Positions 51,398-59,934 of a stretch of DNA of 64,000 bases are shown here, one piece after another. Both the position numbers and the translations under genes were made by a program. How positions within the stretch are numbered: position 1 is the stretch's first letter; every line of letters starts with the position of its first letter. A model generated the notes under the pieces. The model did no database searches. It saw nothing but the letters and a program-made list of their open reading frames with translations, and had not been told where the DNA came from. Origin of the DNA: Mucilaginibacter aquariorum (GTDB lineage: Bacteria > Bacteroidota > Bacteroidia > Sphingobacteriales > Sphingobacteriaceae); the NCBI RefSeq assembly GCF_024498135.1, contig NZ_JANHOH010000005.1, forward strand, positions 62,001 to 126,000, in the 5' to 3' direction.

Positions 51398-52003
51398 ATG
51401 AAGGCGGCGTATACAAAACCTTTTTTAACTGCTGCATTTATTATCCTTGTTGACCAGATCATAAAGCTCTGGGTAAGAAAACACATGTTCCTGGGCGAAG
51501 AGATTCGTTTCCTGGGCAATAGGGGCATGCTCCATTATACCGAAAACAATGGCATGGCCTTTGGCATGGAACTTGGTGGCGAGCTGGGTAAGCTTGCCTT
51601 AACGCTGTTCCGTATTGTTGCTGTTTGTGGCATAGGCTACGCGCTGGTGTTTCTTATAAAACACAAATACCACCGTGGTTTAGTTATGATGGTGGCCCTT
51701 ATACTGGCCGGTGCCTTGGGTAATATCATCGATTCTACTTTTTATGGGATCATCTACAACTATGCCGGTATATTTCATGGCCGTGTGGTAGATATGTTTT
51801 ACTTCCCGCTGTTAACAGGGCAATTTCCTAACTGGGTGCCGATATGGGGTGGTGAAGAATATATTTTCTTTCGCCCGGTATTTAACCTGGCCGATGCCGC
51901 TATATCAATAGGTGTTATAATGATACTGCTAAATCAAAAGCGCTACTTTAAACACGAAGAGCCTGAAGTGAGCAGCCCTAATAGTGAAATGGTAGAGGAG
52001 TAA
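51398..52003 (+). CDS. lspA: Lipoprotein signal peptidase II
   Basis: A 201-residue four-helix membrane aspartyl protease that removes signal peptides from prolipoproteins. The first helix is AFIILVDQIIKLWV (conserved Asp), NNGMAFGM is the family motif, and the catalytic Asp residues lie in GNIIDSTFYG and FNLADAAISIG. There is an extra region between the last two motifs (VDMFYFPLLTGQFPNWVPIW), as in other Bacteroidota LspA. It is the last gene of the ileS operon and is followed by an intrinsic terminator. The many lipoproteins in this window are its likely substrates. Confidence 0.95.
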   Translation: MKAAYTKPFLTAAFIILVDQIIKLWVRKHMFLGEEIRFLGNRGMLHYTENNGMAFGMELGGELGKLALTLFRIVAVCGIGYALVFLIKHKYHRGLVMMVALILAGALGNIIDSTFYGIIYNYAGIFHGRVVDMFYFPLLTGQFPNWVPIWGGEEYIFFRPVFNLADAAISIGVIMILLNQKRYFKHEEPEVSSPNSEMVEE

Positions 52004-52023
52004 ATGCTTCTTACAGAATATGC

Positions 52024-52051
52024 AAAGCCCCGGTTTATCGGGGCTTTTTTT
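52024..52051 (+). terminator. ileS-lspA operon terminator
   Basis: AAAGCCCCG-gttta-CGGGGCTTT (approximately) followed by TTTT; 21 bases after the lspA stop codon. Confidence 0.9.
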
Positions 52052-52220
52052 GTTATATGCCTCCCACCAACCATACCGTCATTGCGAGGAACGAAGCAAT
52101 CTCTTTAGGACAAGTAGCAAATATGCTTAGCCACCAAACCGTCATGCCGAATTTATTTCGGCATCTCTCATGCTTAGTGTGCGACTACTAATTGACCCGC
52201 TCAATCGCCGCGGGAGGGCT

Positions 52221-52257
52221 GTTACTTTGTCTTGATACAAAGTAACCAAAAATCAAG
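52221..52257 (+). repeat. CTTGAT-loop hairpin, copy 3
   Basis: GTTACTTTGT and ACAAAGTAAC form a perfect 10-bp stem around CTTGAT. ATCAAG follows at 52252-52257 after a five-base spacer. Confidence 0.8.
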
Positions 52258-52490
52258 TCAGCAAAAAGGCTTCTTTGCCGCACCGGGCCTTTGCCCTGCA
52301 AATCAGTCGGAACCACGGGCTGGAACCTTTTGCCCCACTGGCGTTCGCTCATTGCCCGCTTCTGCAAAAATTCCTATGCCCTTGCCACGCACAAGGCCAC
52401 CATCGTTCTGTCCGCTTTTGCCCGAAGCTGTTTTGCCGACAGGGGAGAAAGAAAAAATTCTGTCGATCACCCGTCATTTCTTTTTAATTT

Positions 52491-52583
52491 GTCATCCTGA
52501 GCGATAGCGAAGGATCTATTAGCAAACTTTGCCTATCGAAATTGCAGGTCGGAGATTAGATGCTTCACGAGGTTCAGCATGAC
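52491..52583. repeat. Inverted hairpin pair, CCT and GCT classes
   Basis: A 93-base unit. The left hairpin pairs ATCCT with AGGAT; the right, reversed, pairs ATGCT with AGCAT. The same 93-base layout appears reversed at 62552-62644, and the same two classes flank the GIY-YIG gene at 23950-24382. Confidence 0.85.
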
Positions 52584-52846
52584 AAAGGGGGAGAATTCCC
52601 GCGTTAGGGAGTGCAGCGGGATACCGGCCTGCGCCTAATGCCTGCGGGCGTATGAGCGGAAAGCCCGGGCCGCAGGCAACGCCAATATCAAAATATTTTC
52701 TCTGCTTAATATTTCCTTATTACTTTTATTATCATCGTGTTAAAACACACAAGCCTGTTATGGGTTGCATTTTATATTTATTACATGTTTCAAATTAAAC
52801 TATCGGCACGTAATTAACTCTACACCATACATACATATTAATACTT

Positions 52847-53533
52847 ATGAAGAAATTATTTTTATTAGCCGCATTAGTTGCCACCACATTTGGGGCGTTT
52901 GCACAAACCACAGATCTGCGCCGTAAAATTGAAGTTACCGGCATTGCCGAGCAGGAGGTTACTCCAGATATTATCAACGTATCTATATCATTAAAAGAAT
53001 ATTTGAATGGTAAAAAGAAGGTTACTATTAGCCAGTTAGAAGGCCAGTTAGAAAAAGCAATTGCCGAAGCCGGTATTGCCAAGGGGGACTTCACTATTAA
53101 TAGCCTCTCATCATGGAACTATCAGACCGAAAAAAAGAAAAATCCGGACTTTTTGGCTAGTAAACAGTATAATATCAAGTTTCACGATTTGAATAAATTT
53201 GACCAAATACTAAGCAAGCTTGATGCAAAAGGCATCCAAAGCACCAACATTGATAGCTATGACTACTCAAAAATAAACGATATAAAAAATGAGCTAAAAC
53301 TAAAAGCACTAATAGGAGCACGTGATAAAGCAGGTTTTTTAGTTAACGGTCTTGGCGATAAATTGGGCAGTGTACTAAATATTACCGAAAGTGATAACAG
53401 CAGTTTCCCGCAGCCCAGAATGTATGCAGTACAATATAAAGCAGCATCGGCTGATATAGCGCCGGAATCAGACATTGACGTTAAAAAGATAAAACTGAGT
53501 TTCCAGATCCAGGCCGTTTTTGAGATAAAATAA
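52847..53533 (+). CDS. SIMPL domain protein (DUF541), exported
   Basis: A 228-residue protein with a signal peptide (MKKLFLLAALVATTFGAFAQ) and a SIMPL/DUF541 domain: RKIEVTGIAEQEVTPDIINV at the start, which is the typical opening strand, then QLEGQLEKAIAEAGI and DLNKFDQILSKLDAKGI. The domain occurs in periplasmic or surface proteins with no settled activity; an oxidative-stress protein of this fold is known in E. coli. It is a single gene followed by a strong terminator. Confidence 0.87.
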   Translation: MKKLFLLAALVATTFGAFAQTTDLRRKIEVTGIAEQEVTPDIINVSISLKEYLNGKKKVTISQLEGQLEKAIAEAGIAKGDFTINSLSSWNYQTEKKKNPDFLASKQYNIKFHDLNKFDQILSKLDAKGIQSTNIDSYDYSKINDIKNELKLKALIGARDKAGFLVNGLGDKLGSVLNITESDNSSFPQPRMYAVQYKAASADIAPESDIDVKKIKLSFQIQAVFEIK

Positions 53534-53555
53534 TTAAACAGCTATATATAATCAA

Positions 53556-53585
53556 CAGCCCCGACTTGTCGGGGCTGTTTTGTTT
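53556..53585 (+). terminator. Terminator after the SIMPL gene
   Basis: CAGCCCCGAC-ttgt-CGGGGCTG followed by TTTTGTTTT, 22 bases after the stop codon. Confidence 0.85.
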
Positions 53586-53646
53586 TAGGGCTATGGCAAA
53601 CATTTGATTTATGGGTATGTTAGTTAAATAGATAATATTTACAACC

Positions 53647-53889
53647 ATGAAAGCATTAAGATATATAGCAGCACTGATCCTTTTATCAGCATCAATAACA
53701 GCCTGCACCGGCGACCGCAGCAAAGCCACTTTAGGCGGCACAAAAGATACCGTTGCTAAAGCAGGTACAGGTGACCCGAATAATACCCATGCGGCAGATT
53801 CTGCAAAAACGGATAGCTTAAATAAAGGTAATGCCGACCCGACCGGCCGTGGGGCAAGCGATACCTTGGATTCGCGACCAGTTCATTAA
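53647..53889 (+). CDS. Small lipoprotein
   Basis: An 80-residue protein with a signal sequence and lipobox (TACT, Cys about residue 20). The mature part is a polar, disordered string rich in Asp, Lys, Thr, Gly and Ala (for example AGTGDPNNTHAADSAKTDSL) and would act as a short membrane anchor or spacer. No domain is recognised. Comparable tiny lipoproteins are frequent in this bacterial group. Confidence 0.68.
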   Translation: MKALRYIAALILLSASITACTGDRSKATLGGTKDTVAKAGTGDPNNTHAADSAKTDSLNKGNADPTGRGASDTLDSRPVH

Positions 53890-53987
53890 TACGTAATTAA
53901 CATATAATTAATATTTGTTTTTTGATTAAAACGGTTGGTATTATAAAATATTGATTTTATATTTACGTCCCTAACTGGTTTAATCAC

Positions 53988-54398
53988 ATGATACGTACCC
54001 GATCTAAGAGAGTGCTTTTGGTGGCTGCAAACGCTTTCCCTGACCAATTACTGGCCGAGTACAACAATGTGAAGCACATTTCAATAGCTACTGCTATATT
54101 CCCATCCATACATGAATTAAAGCCCGAAGTTATTCTTTTTGACCATGCACACATGGCTAATAACCTGGAAAGGGTACTTCGCCGTTTGCAAAGCAACCCT
54201 TTTTACAAGCATATTAAAATTTGTTGCTATAAAAAAACCGAGAGCATTAAAGCCGATGCAACGCTTAAGGTTTTAGGAGTACATCATATGATATACCAGG
54301 AAGACCTGCAAAAAGAATCAAAGAGCAATACCACGCTTAACACCATAAATAACCTTATTAATGCTTCCCTTGTTAGGTGGGTAGCAGGGGTAGCATAG
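53988..54398 (+). CDS. Receiver-like (pseudo-receiver) protein
   Basis: A 136-residue soluble protein that resembles a response-regulator receiver domain with altered acidic pocket. It opens RSKRVLLVAANAFPDQLLAE, has an aspartate at the end of the third strand (VILFDHAH, D52) and a Lys-rich fifth-strand region (IKICCYKKTESIK), but the pair of acidic residues after the first strand is missing (LLVAAN). It may therefore bind partners without being phosphorylated. No kinase or output domain is fused or adjacent. The bshA gene follows after a 200-base gap. Confidence 0.5.
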   Translation: MIRTRSKRVLLVAANAFPDQLLAEYNNVKHISIATAIFPSIHELKPEVILFDHAHMANNLERVLRRLQSNPFYKHIKICCYKKTESIKADATLKVLGVHHMIYQEDLQKESKSNTTLNTINNLINASLVRWVAGVA

Positions 54399-54595
54399 TT
54401 AAATTTCTGCGTATTAGTTAAATTCGCCATCTGTAGGGCTATTGTCCCTTGTCTATCATCTTTTCATGCTGCGCCTTAGGCGTTAATCATTTTACACACA
54501 GGTAACACTTTTACAATAAATACCTGTTAAACTTGTATGCTTATTATCAGTGTTCAATAAGTTAACATTGATTAGGCTTAAAGCGTATCACATAA

Positions 54596-55732
54596 ATGAA
54601 AATAGGAATAGTTTGTTATCCCACCTTTGGCGGAAGCGGAGTTGTTGCTACAGAATTAGGTAAAGCCCTTGCAGATAGGGGCCACCAAATTCATTTTGTT
54701 ACCTACAACCAGCCGGCCCGACTCGATTTTTTTTCAGAAAACCTTTTTTATCACGAAGTATCGGTATCGCAATATCCATTGTTTGATTACCCGCCTTATG
54801 AACTGGCATTGGCCAGCCGTTTAGTTGATGTGGTAAGGTTTGAGCAACTGGACCTGTTGCACGTACATTATGCCATCCCGCATGCTTCGGCGGCGTTTAT
54901 GGCTAAGCAAATACTGGCAACTTATGGTATTTCTATCCCTTTTATAACCACCCTGCATGGTACCGATATCACCCTGGTTGGGCAGGATAGTACTTACAAG
55001 CCGGTTGTAACTTTCTCTATCAATAAATCTGACGGGGTAACCGCGGTATCAGAACATTTAAAACAGGATACTTATAAGTATTTCGATATAGAAAAAGACA
55101 TCAGGGTGATCCCTAATTTTATCGACCTCACTCGTTTCAGCCTTAAGGCGAAAGACCACTTCAAGAAAGCTATTGCCCCCAATGGCGAAAAAGTTTTGGT
55201 GCATACTTCCAACTTCCGTAAGGTAAAACGTACCGAAGATGTGGTAAAGATGTTTGCCAAGGTGATAGAAAAGATCCCATCCAAACTGTTAATGGTTGGT
55301 GATGGCGGCGAGCGATCGGTATGCGAGCAATTAAGCCGCGATTTAGGTATATCCGAGCATGTACGTTTTTTAGGCAAGCAGGATGCTATTGAAGAGATCC
55401 TTTCGGTATCTGACCTGTTCCTGATGCCATCACAATCTGAAAGTTTTGGCTTGGCAGCATTGGAAGCAATGGCCTGCAAAGTGCCTGTAATAAGCAGCAA
55501 TGCGGGTGGCTTACCCGAACTAAACATTGAAGGTGTAACGGGCTTTTTAAAGGATATAGGTGATGTTGATGGCATGGCCGAAAGAGCTATTTATATACTG
55601 GAAGACGAGGCAAGGTTAAATCAATTTAAAGAGAATGCACTTGCCCGCGCTAAAGAACTGGAACTGGCTAATATAATGCCGCTGTATGAAAGCTATTATA
55701 GAGAAGTTATAGAAGCCAGTAAACAACAATAA
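54596..55732 (+). CDS. bshA: N-acetyl-alpha-D-glucosaminyl L-malate synthase
   Basis: A 378-residue GT4-type glycosyltransferase that joins GlcNAc from UDP-GlcNAc to L-malate, the first step of bacillithiol synthesis. The signature start is KIGIVCYPTFGGSGVVATELG, HVHYAIPHASAAFMAKQI follows, and the C-terminal donor site reads FLMPSQSESFGLAALEAMAC (Glu in ES-FGLAALEA) with SNAGGLPE. Length is normal. It suggests that this organism uses bacillithiol as its low-molecular-weight thiol. The later steps (bshB, bshC) are not in the window. Confidence 0.96.
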   Translation: MKIGIVCYPTFGGSGVVATELGKALADRGHQIHFVTYNQPARLDFFSENLFYHEVSVSQYPLFDYPPYELALASRLVDVVRFEQLDLLHVHYAIPHASAAFMAKQILATYGISIPFITTLHGTDITLVGQDSTYKPVVTFSINKSDGVTAVSEHLKQDTYKYFDIEKDIRVIPNFIDLTRFSLKAKDHFKKAIAPNGEKVLVHTSNFRKVKRTEDVVKMFAKVIEKIPSKLLMVGDGGERSVCEQLSRDLGISEHVRFLGKQDAIEEILSVSDLFLMPSQSESFGLAALEAMACKVPVISSNAGGLPELNIEGVTGFLKDIGDVDGMAERAIYILEDEARLNQFKENALARAKELELANIMPLYESYYREVIEASKQQ

Positions 55733-55802
55733 TATATTATTAATAACCTTTTGGCTTGATTTATGTTAATAGACAAATAACATAAATTATATAGGATCAA
55801 TC

Positions 55803-56297
55803 ATGAAAAAGATATTACAAACATCAATTGCAATTTTAGCCCTAACCTTTATTTTTTCGGCTTGTTCAACACCACAAAATGCTAATTCGGGTACAACATC
55901 ATCAAATGTATCACGTGGTAAATTTGTAGGCACCTGGACGTTAACCAACGTAGCTTACGACGGATTGGTACAGGGAGCTGTACAAAATGTATTTGACCAG
56001 GCATCGCCCGAGGCTTTTGTAGGTAGCACCTGGAAATTCACTAACAGCGGTAACGGTACATATACCTTAACCAATGGTACATCGCAAACCATTTTCTGGT
56101 CGGTGTTTAATGGTGGTACAACAGGCACACAGTTTCAGTTTAAAAAACTGTACGAAGGCGATAAAGCTAAAAACGTACAGGAAGGATATCGTTTAGATAT
56201 TGGTGTTATCAACAATACCAACATGACCTTGCGCTCGCCGGTTGCAATAGGCAACAGTAACGGTTATATTATATATTCGTTTGCTAAAGCGCAGTAA
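55803..56297 (+). CDS. Lipocalin-like lipoprotein
   Basis: A 164-residue lipoprotein (lipobox FSAC near residue 21). The mature part opens GKFVGTWTLTNVAYDGLVQG, with the GTW start of lipocalin-like domains, followed by SGNGTYTLTNGTSQ and beta strands to the end (NGYIIYSFAKAQ). Such proteins may bind small hydrophobic molecules at the outer membrane; nothing more specific is seen. It is a single gene and shares a bidirectional terminator with the lactonase gene. Confidence 0.78.
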   Translation: MKKILQTSIAILALTFIFSACSTPQNANSGTTSSNVSRGKFVGTWTLTNVAYDGLVQGAVQNVFDQASPEAFVGSTWKFTNSGNGTYTLTNGTSQTIFWSVFNGGTTGTQFQFKKLYEGDKAKNVQEGYRLDIGVINNTNMTLRSPVAIGNSNGYIIYSFAKAQ

Positions 56298-56319
56298 GTT
56301 TAGGTTAAAACTTAACGAA

Positions 56320-56365
56320 AAAAGCTCAAAGCGATAGTAGGTTTACTACTAAGCTTTGAGCTTTT
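56320..56365. terminator. Bidirectional terminator
   Basis: AAAAGCTCAAAGC (56320-56332) and GCTTTGAGCTTTT (56353-56365) are a perfect 13-bp stem with A-rich and T-rich flanks. It can serve both the lipoprotein and the convergent lactonase gene. Confidence 0.85.
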
Positions 56366-56388
56366 CTTTTACTGCTGTTGTTTCGCGC

Positions 56389-57522
56389 TTACATAGCGGG
56401 GGCAAACTTTAAGCATACGGGGTTGCCAACTTCAATCCTGCTAACCACCCGTATTAATTTTCCTGTAGCCTCATCTATTTGGAATACATAAATGTTATCG
56501 CTGTTTTGATTAGCCACTAATAAGTATTTGCCAGTAGGGTCTATAACAAAATTACGCGGGCCTTTGCCTCCGGTAGATTTTCGGTCTATAAAGGTAAGCT
56601 CGCCATTTTCGGGGTTGATAGAAAATACAGAGATATCATTAGCATCGCCGCGGTTAGTAGCGTATAAGAATTTTCCATTTGGAGAGATGTGGATATCCGC
56701 AGCACCGGTAGCGCCTTTAAAACCATCGGGCAATAAAGAGATATCCTGCTTTTGTTTTGGCTTGCCATTGTTATAATCAAATACGATAACAGAGCTTCCC
56801 ATTTCGGTTATCAGGTATAAATACTTCTTATCATTAGAGAATGCTAAATGACGGGGGCCGTAGCCCGGTTTAACACTAACAAACGCTGGGGTTGCAGGTA
56901 CTATCTGGTTATTTTTGCCGCCTTTGTACTTGGTGATATTTATTTTATCGGTACCCAGATCAGTATATAGCACATATTTCTCATCCGGAGATAATACAGC
57001 GGTATGTACGTGTGCTTTTTCCTGGCGCTCTTTATTAATACCATGGCCATTATCTTTTAAAGTCATGGAAGCTGGTGCAATTGAACCATCTTCATTAAGT
57101 GGCAGCACCGCAATGTTACCCCCTGAGTAATTGGCTACAAAAAGGTTTTTCTGGTTTTTATCAACCGATATATAGCAAGGCGAGCCGCCAAGGGTAGATA
57201 CTTTATTAATAAAAGTTAATTGACCGGTTTTTGGCTCGAAGGAAAAGGAGCTTACCTCACCGTTATCATTCTCGTTAACAGCGTAAACAAACTTGTTATT
57301 GCTGGATACAGCAAGGTACGATGGGTTACTTACATTATCAATCTGGCTTAAATAGGCCAGTCTGCCGGTTTCGGTATAAAAACGATATACGGCAATACCT
57401 TTGCTATTCCCGCTGGTGTAAGCACCAACAATAAGATCGAAACTTTTTGGGTATACCAGTTTTTTCTGCGCTATACCCAGCACGGGTGAAAGCATAGCAA
57501 CAAATATCAGAATTTTTTTCAT
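56389..57522 (-). CDS. Lactonase-family seven-bladed beta-propeller (6-phosphogluconolactonase-like)
   Basis: A 377-residue protein of the lactonase/YbhE propeller family. It has an N-terminal signal-like segment (MKKILIFVAMLSPVLGIAQ) and repeated blades with the pattern NPSYLAVSSNNKFVYAVNE, GSPCYISVDKNQKNLFVANY and GPRNFVIDPTGKYLLVANQN. Family members hydrolyse 6-phosphogluconolactone or related lactones, but an exported copy cannot act on that cytoplasmic metabolite, so the substrate may be another lactone. The upstream frame adds nine residues (MHLQTNNTP); the start at 57522 gives the signal peptide directly. Confidence 0.87.
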   Translation of the reverse strand: MKKILIFVAMLSPVLGIAQKKLVYPKSFDLIVGAYTSGNSKGIAVYRFYTETGRLAYLSQIDNVSNPSYLAVSSNNKFVYAVNENDNGEVSSFSFEPKTGQLTFINKVSTLGGSPCYISVDKNQKNLFVANYSGGNIAVLPLNEDGSIAPASMTLKDNGHGINKERQEKAHVHTAVLSPDEKYVLYTDLGTDKINITKYKGGKNNQIVPATPAFVSVKPGYGPRHLAFSNDKKYLYLITEMGSSVIVFDYNNGKPKQKQDISLLPDGFKGATGAADIHISPNGKFLYATNRGDANDISVFSINPENGELTFIDRKSTGGKGPRNFVIDPTGKYLLVANQNSDNIYVFQIDEATGKLIRVVSRIEVGNPVCLKFAPAM

Positions 57523-57916
57523 CGGTGTATTATTGGTTTGTAGGTGCAAGTTAATAAAATGATTAAAGAAGGCTCGCCCGTCATGCCGAATTTATTTCAC
57601 TGTTGTTCGGTAAAGGATTTACCAAAAAGCTTTTACCCGGGTTGGAAAAAGGTTGAAACTTCCCTGTTAAACAGGGGACTCGCTTTTAAAACACGCTCAT
57701 GGCCACCATCGTTCTGCCCGCTTTCGCCCGAAGCTGTTTTGCCGATGGGGAAGGAAAGAAGGAATCCTGTAAAATCACCCGGCATCTCTTTTTAACTTGT
57801 CATCCTGAGCGATAGCGAAGGATCTATTAGCGAACTTTGCTTATCGAAATTGCATGTCCGGCCCACGCCTAATGCCTGTGCAGTTGAGCGGAAAGCCCGG
57901 GCCGCACGCAACGCCA
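57523..57916. repeat. Composite repeat block, copy 2
   Basis: No gene. It has a truncated GCC-class hairpin (57580 on), the GCCCGAAGCTGTTTTGCCGA segment (near 57730), a CCT-class hairpin (about 57800-57828), a spacer (ATTAGCGAACTTTGC) and the GC-rich block (57860-57915). The second hairpin of the usual inverted pair is missing, so this copy is incomplete. Confidence 0.75.
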
Positions 57917-58639
57917 TCACCCTTTCACCGTCCACAGCTTCCACCAGGGCACCCATGGTGCATCATGATGTTCATAGTGGTAGCCAAAAAAGTAACAGGA
58001 GAAAAAAGCGAATAAGTGATTGCGCGGCAAACTACGCGACTGGTGCTTATTGTCATGTTCGCCTTTGTGCGGTAAATAGGTGCCAAAATAAAACAGTTGC
58101 AGGGTGCTTAGCAAGGATGGTATTACCCAGAATAAAACCAGGTTAGGCTGCGGTATCCAGATTTTTAAAATATTAAACAGTATAGCCATCACTATAATTT
58201 GCCAGATGGATAAATAATTGCGAATAAACTGTACATACCAGCTAATGAAACTTCCGTTATGGTAATCGGGGTCATCATGGGTATGTACATGGTTATGGTG
58301 CTGATGGTGTTTGGTATATAATTTAGGGTACCAAAACGAGGCGTATAGGAACGTGCAGATAAAACCTATTAAATCATTCACAGGCTTATTGGGTGCTATA
58401 GTGCCGTGCATGGCATCGTGCGCGGTAATGAACAGTCCGGTGTACAGGTGCATCTGCACTAATATGAGCAGATACAACAGCGGATTTTTAAAATCTACCT
58501 GCCATTGCACCAAAAGCACGGTTGAGGTTACCCAACTGCCTAATACAAGCAAGGCAATAAATAAACCGGTATATGAGGGTGATTTCTGCAAGATGATGGC
58601 CTCCTCTAAATCTCCTCCAAAAGAGGAGACTTTATGCAT
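57917..58639 (-). CDS. crtW: Beta-carotene ketolase-like membrane di-iron enzyme (CrtW type)
   Basis: A protein of about 240 residues from the ATG at 58639. It has the membrane fatty-acid-desaturase fold with all His clusters in place: HDAMHG, KHHQHHNHVHTHDDPDYH and YHYEHHD; FGTYLPHK and PWWKLW match CrtW ketolases, which add keto groups to beta-carotene or related rings. The enzyme would turn carotenoid into ketocarotenoid. It starts 17 bases after ispH stops, so isoprenoid supply and carotenoid modification are co-transcribed. The first 14 codons are repeat DNA of the CCCCTCTAAATCTCC type; the true start may be downstream (a TTG at about 58591). Confidence 0.78.
   Translation of the reverse strand: MHKVSSFGGDLEEAIILQKSPSYTGLFIALLVLGSWVTSTVLLVQWQVDFKNPLLYLLILVQMHLYTGLFITAHDAMHGTIAPNKPVNDLIGFICTFLYASFWYPKLYTKHHQHHNHVHTHDDPDYHNGSFISWYVQFIRNYLSIWQIIVMAILFNILKIWIPQPNLVLFWVIPSLLSTLQLFYFGTYLPHKGEHDNKHQSRSLPRNHLFAFFSCYFFGYHYEHHDAPWVPWWKLWTVKG
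58597..58636. repeat. Partial G/C hairpin repeat inside crtW
   Basis: CCTCTAAATCTCCTCC-aaaa-GAGGAGACTT is part of the repeat at 7022-7104 and 25233-25337 and overlaps the proposed first codons of crtW. Confidence 0.75.
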
Positions 58640-58656
58640 AAGCAATAAGCGTGCTA

Positions 58657-59508
58657 TTAATAGCTTTCCAGCTCGGCTTTTACCTGCTGCATTAACCACA
58701 TGGGAGTTGATGTTGCACCGGCAATGCCTACCTTATCACCCGGTTCAAACATAGATCTTTCCAGTTCGCTTAGCGATGATACAAAATAAGTATTAGGATT
58801 ATGCTTGCGACAAACCTCATAAAGCACCTTTCCATTTGATGATTTTTTACCTGACACAAACACCACCTTGTTGAATTTAGCAGCAAATGCAGGCAAATCC
58901 TTATCGCGATTACTTACCTGGCGGCAAATGGTATCATTAGCCTTTACTTCATAACCACGCGACAGCAACTGTTCTTTAACATTGTAGAACTTCTCCATGC
59001 TTTTAGTGGTCTGGCTGTACAGCGTAAAGCTGGCTGGTAGGTCGGCATCGTCCAATTCTGTAATATCCTGGAAAACCATGGCATCGCCATTAGTTTGCCC
59101 TTGCAGGCCCACAACTTCGGCATGGCCGTGCTTGCCAAAAATCAGGATCTTTTCGTTATTATCGTATGATGTTTTTATGCGGTTCTGCAGTTTTAAAACC
59201 ACCGGGCACGATGCATCTATCAGTGTAATGTTATTCTCTAAAGCTACTTTATAAGTTTCGGGCGCTTCGCCATGTGCACGTATCAGCACTTTTTCGTTTT
59301 GCAGGCTTGCCAGTTCGGTATGGTCTATAATACGCAAACCCATTGCTTTCAGGCGTTCCACTTCTTCATCGTTGTGCACTATATCGCCAAGGCAGTATAG
59401 GTAGCCATCTTCGGCTAGTATCTCTTCGGCCATATCAATAGCGTAAACCACCCCAAAGCAAAAGCCCGAGTCCTGGTCGATAGTAACCTGTAGCTGATAA
59501 TCACCCAT
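58657..59508 (-). CDS. ispH: 4-hydroxy-3-methylbut-2-enyl diphosphate reductase
   Basis: A 283-residue IspH/LytB, the last step of the methylerythritol phosphate route, giving IPP and DMAPP from HMBPP with an iron-sulfur cluster. The three cluster Cys are C17 (SGFCFGVVYA), the Cys of ASCPVVLK (about 99) and that of DTICRQVSNRD (about 190). VHNDEEVERL (His), the HGEAPETY segment and the SSKSSNGKV stretch are also typical. Length is normal. It precedes crtW with a 17-base gap. ispF lies at 18.4 kb in this window. Confidence 0.97.
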   Translation of the reverse strand: MGDYQLQVTIDQDSGFCFGVVYAIDMAEEILAEDGYLYCLGDIVHNDEEVERLKAMGLRIIDHTELASLQNEKVLIRAHGEAPETYKVALENNITLIDASCPVVLKLQNRIKTSYDNNEKILIFGKHGHAEVVGLQGQTNGDAMVFQDITELDDADLPASFTLYSQTTKSMEKFYNVKEQLLSRGYEVKANDTICRQVSNRDKDLPAFAAKFNKVVFVSGKKSSNGKVLYEVCRKHNPNTYFVSSLSELERSMFEPGDKVGIAGATSTPMWLMQQVKAELESY

Positions 59509-59934
59509 TGTGGTGCAAATTTACATATTAAAATTTAAGCGGAAAGTAAAAAGGTTTAGGGGTCTATTTGTGATAAATAATTTTCCCGCAAAAACGTGGT
59601 TTTTCTTTTATCCTTTATTTTTTGTCAATTAGGGCATTGCCTTCGGCGGGTTTTACGCTTATACTGTATAACCTAAGCCACCGGCCGCTTACGAACCGGA
59701 TGTGCTACTGATTTACGACCGGGCTTACCCGGGCTTTAATTGTGTTTTTCACCATCAGTATAAAGAACAGCCTCAACCATTCTTAATGCGAGCTGCCGTA
59801 GGCTCAGTACGGAAGCAATCGCGATGTGAGTAAACTACAACGTTGTCAAAACCTATTCCAACAAAAAAGGCGCCATTACGACGCCTTCCTTTATTCTGAA
59901 AATTTTAAAATCCTGATAATTCTGATTCAGGTAA
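59509..59934. other. Gene-free stretch with degraded repeat
   Basis: About 425 bases. From 59632 GGGCATTGCCTTCGG and CGCTTATACTG resemble a decayed version of the GC-rich block seen reversed at 62456-62539. No open frame of interest lies on either strand. The 3' end of the next gene is within the last 40 bases. Confidence 0.5.

Larger units (their letters stand above)
52060..52690. repeat. Composite repeat block, copy 1; no gene
   Basis: Between lspA and the SIMPL gene, elements lie in this order: TGC-class hairpin (52078-52102), GCC-class hairpin (52141-52168), CTTGAT-loop hairpin (52221-52257), a segment with GCCCGAAGCTGTTTTGCCGA, an inverted CCT/GCT hairpin pair (52491-52583) and a GC-rich block (52600-52683). 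Related blocks occur at 57570-57915 and, reversed, 62456-62890. Open frames of 69-91 codons here are translations of this repeat. Confidence 0.8.

Noticed and set aside
52232..52507. Three open frames of 69-91 codons
   Set aside because: They overlap one another in different frames over a repeat block shared with 57.7 and 62.7 kb.
57850..58146. Plus-strand frame opposite crtW
   Set aside because: Antisense shadow of crtW continued into the GC-rich repeat block.
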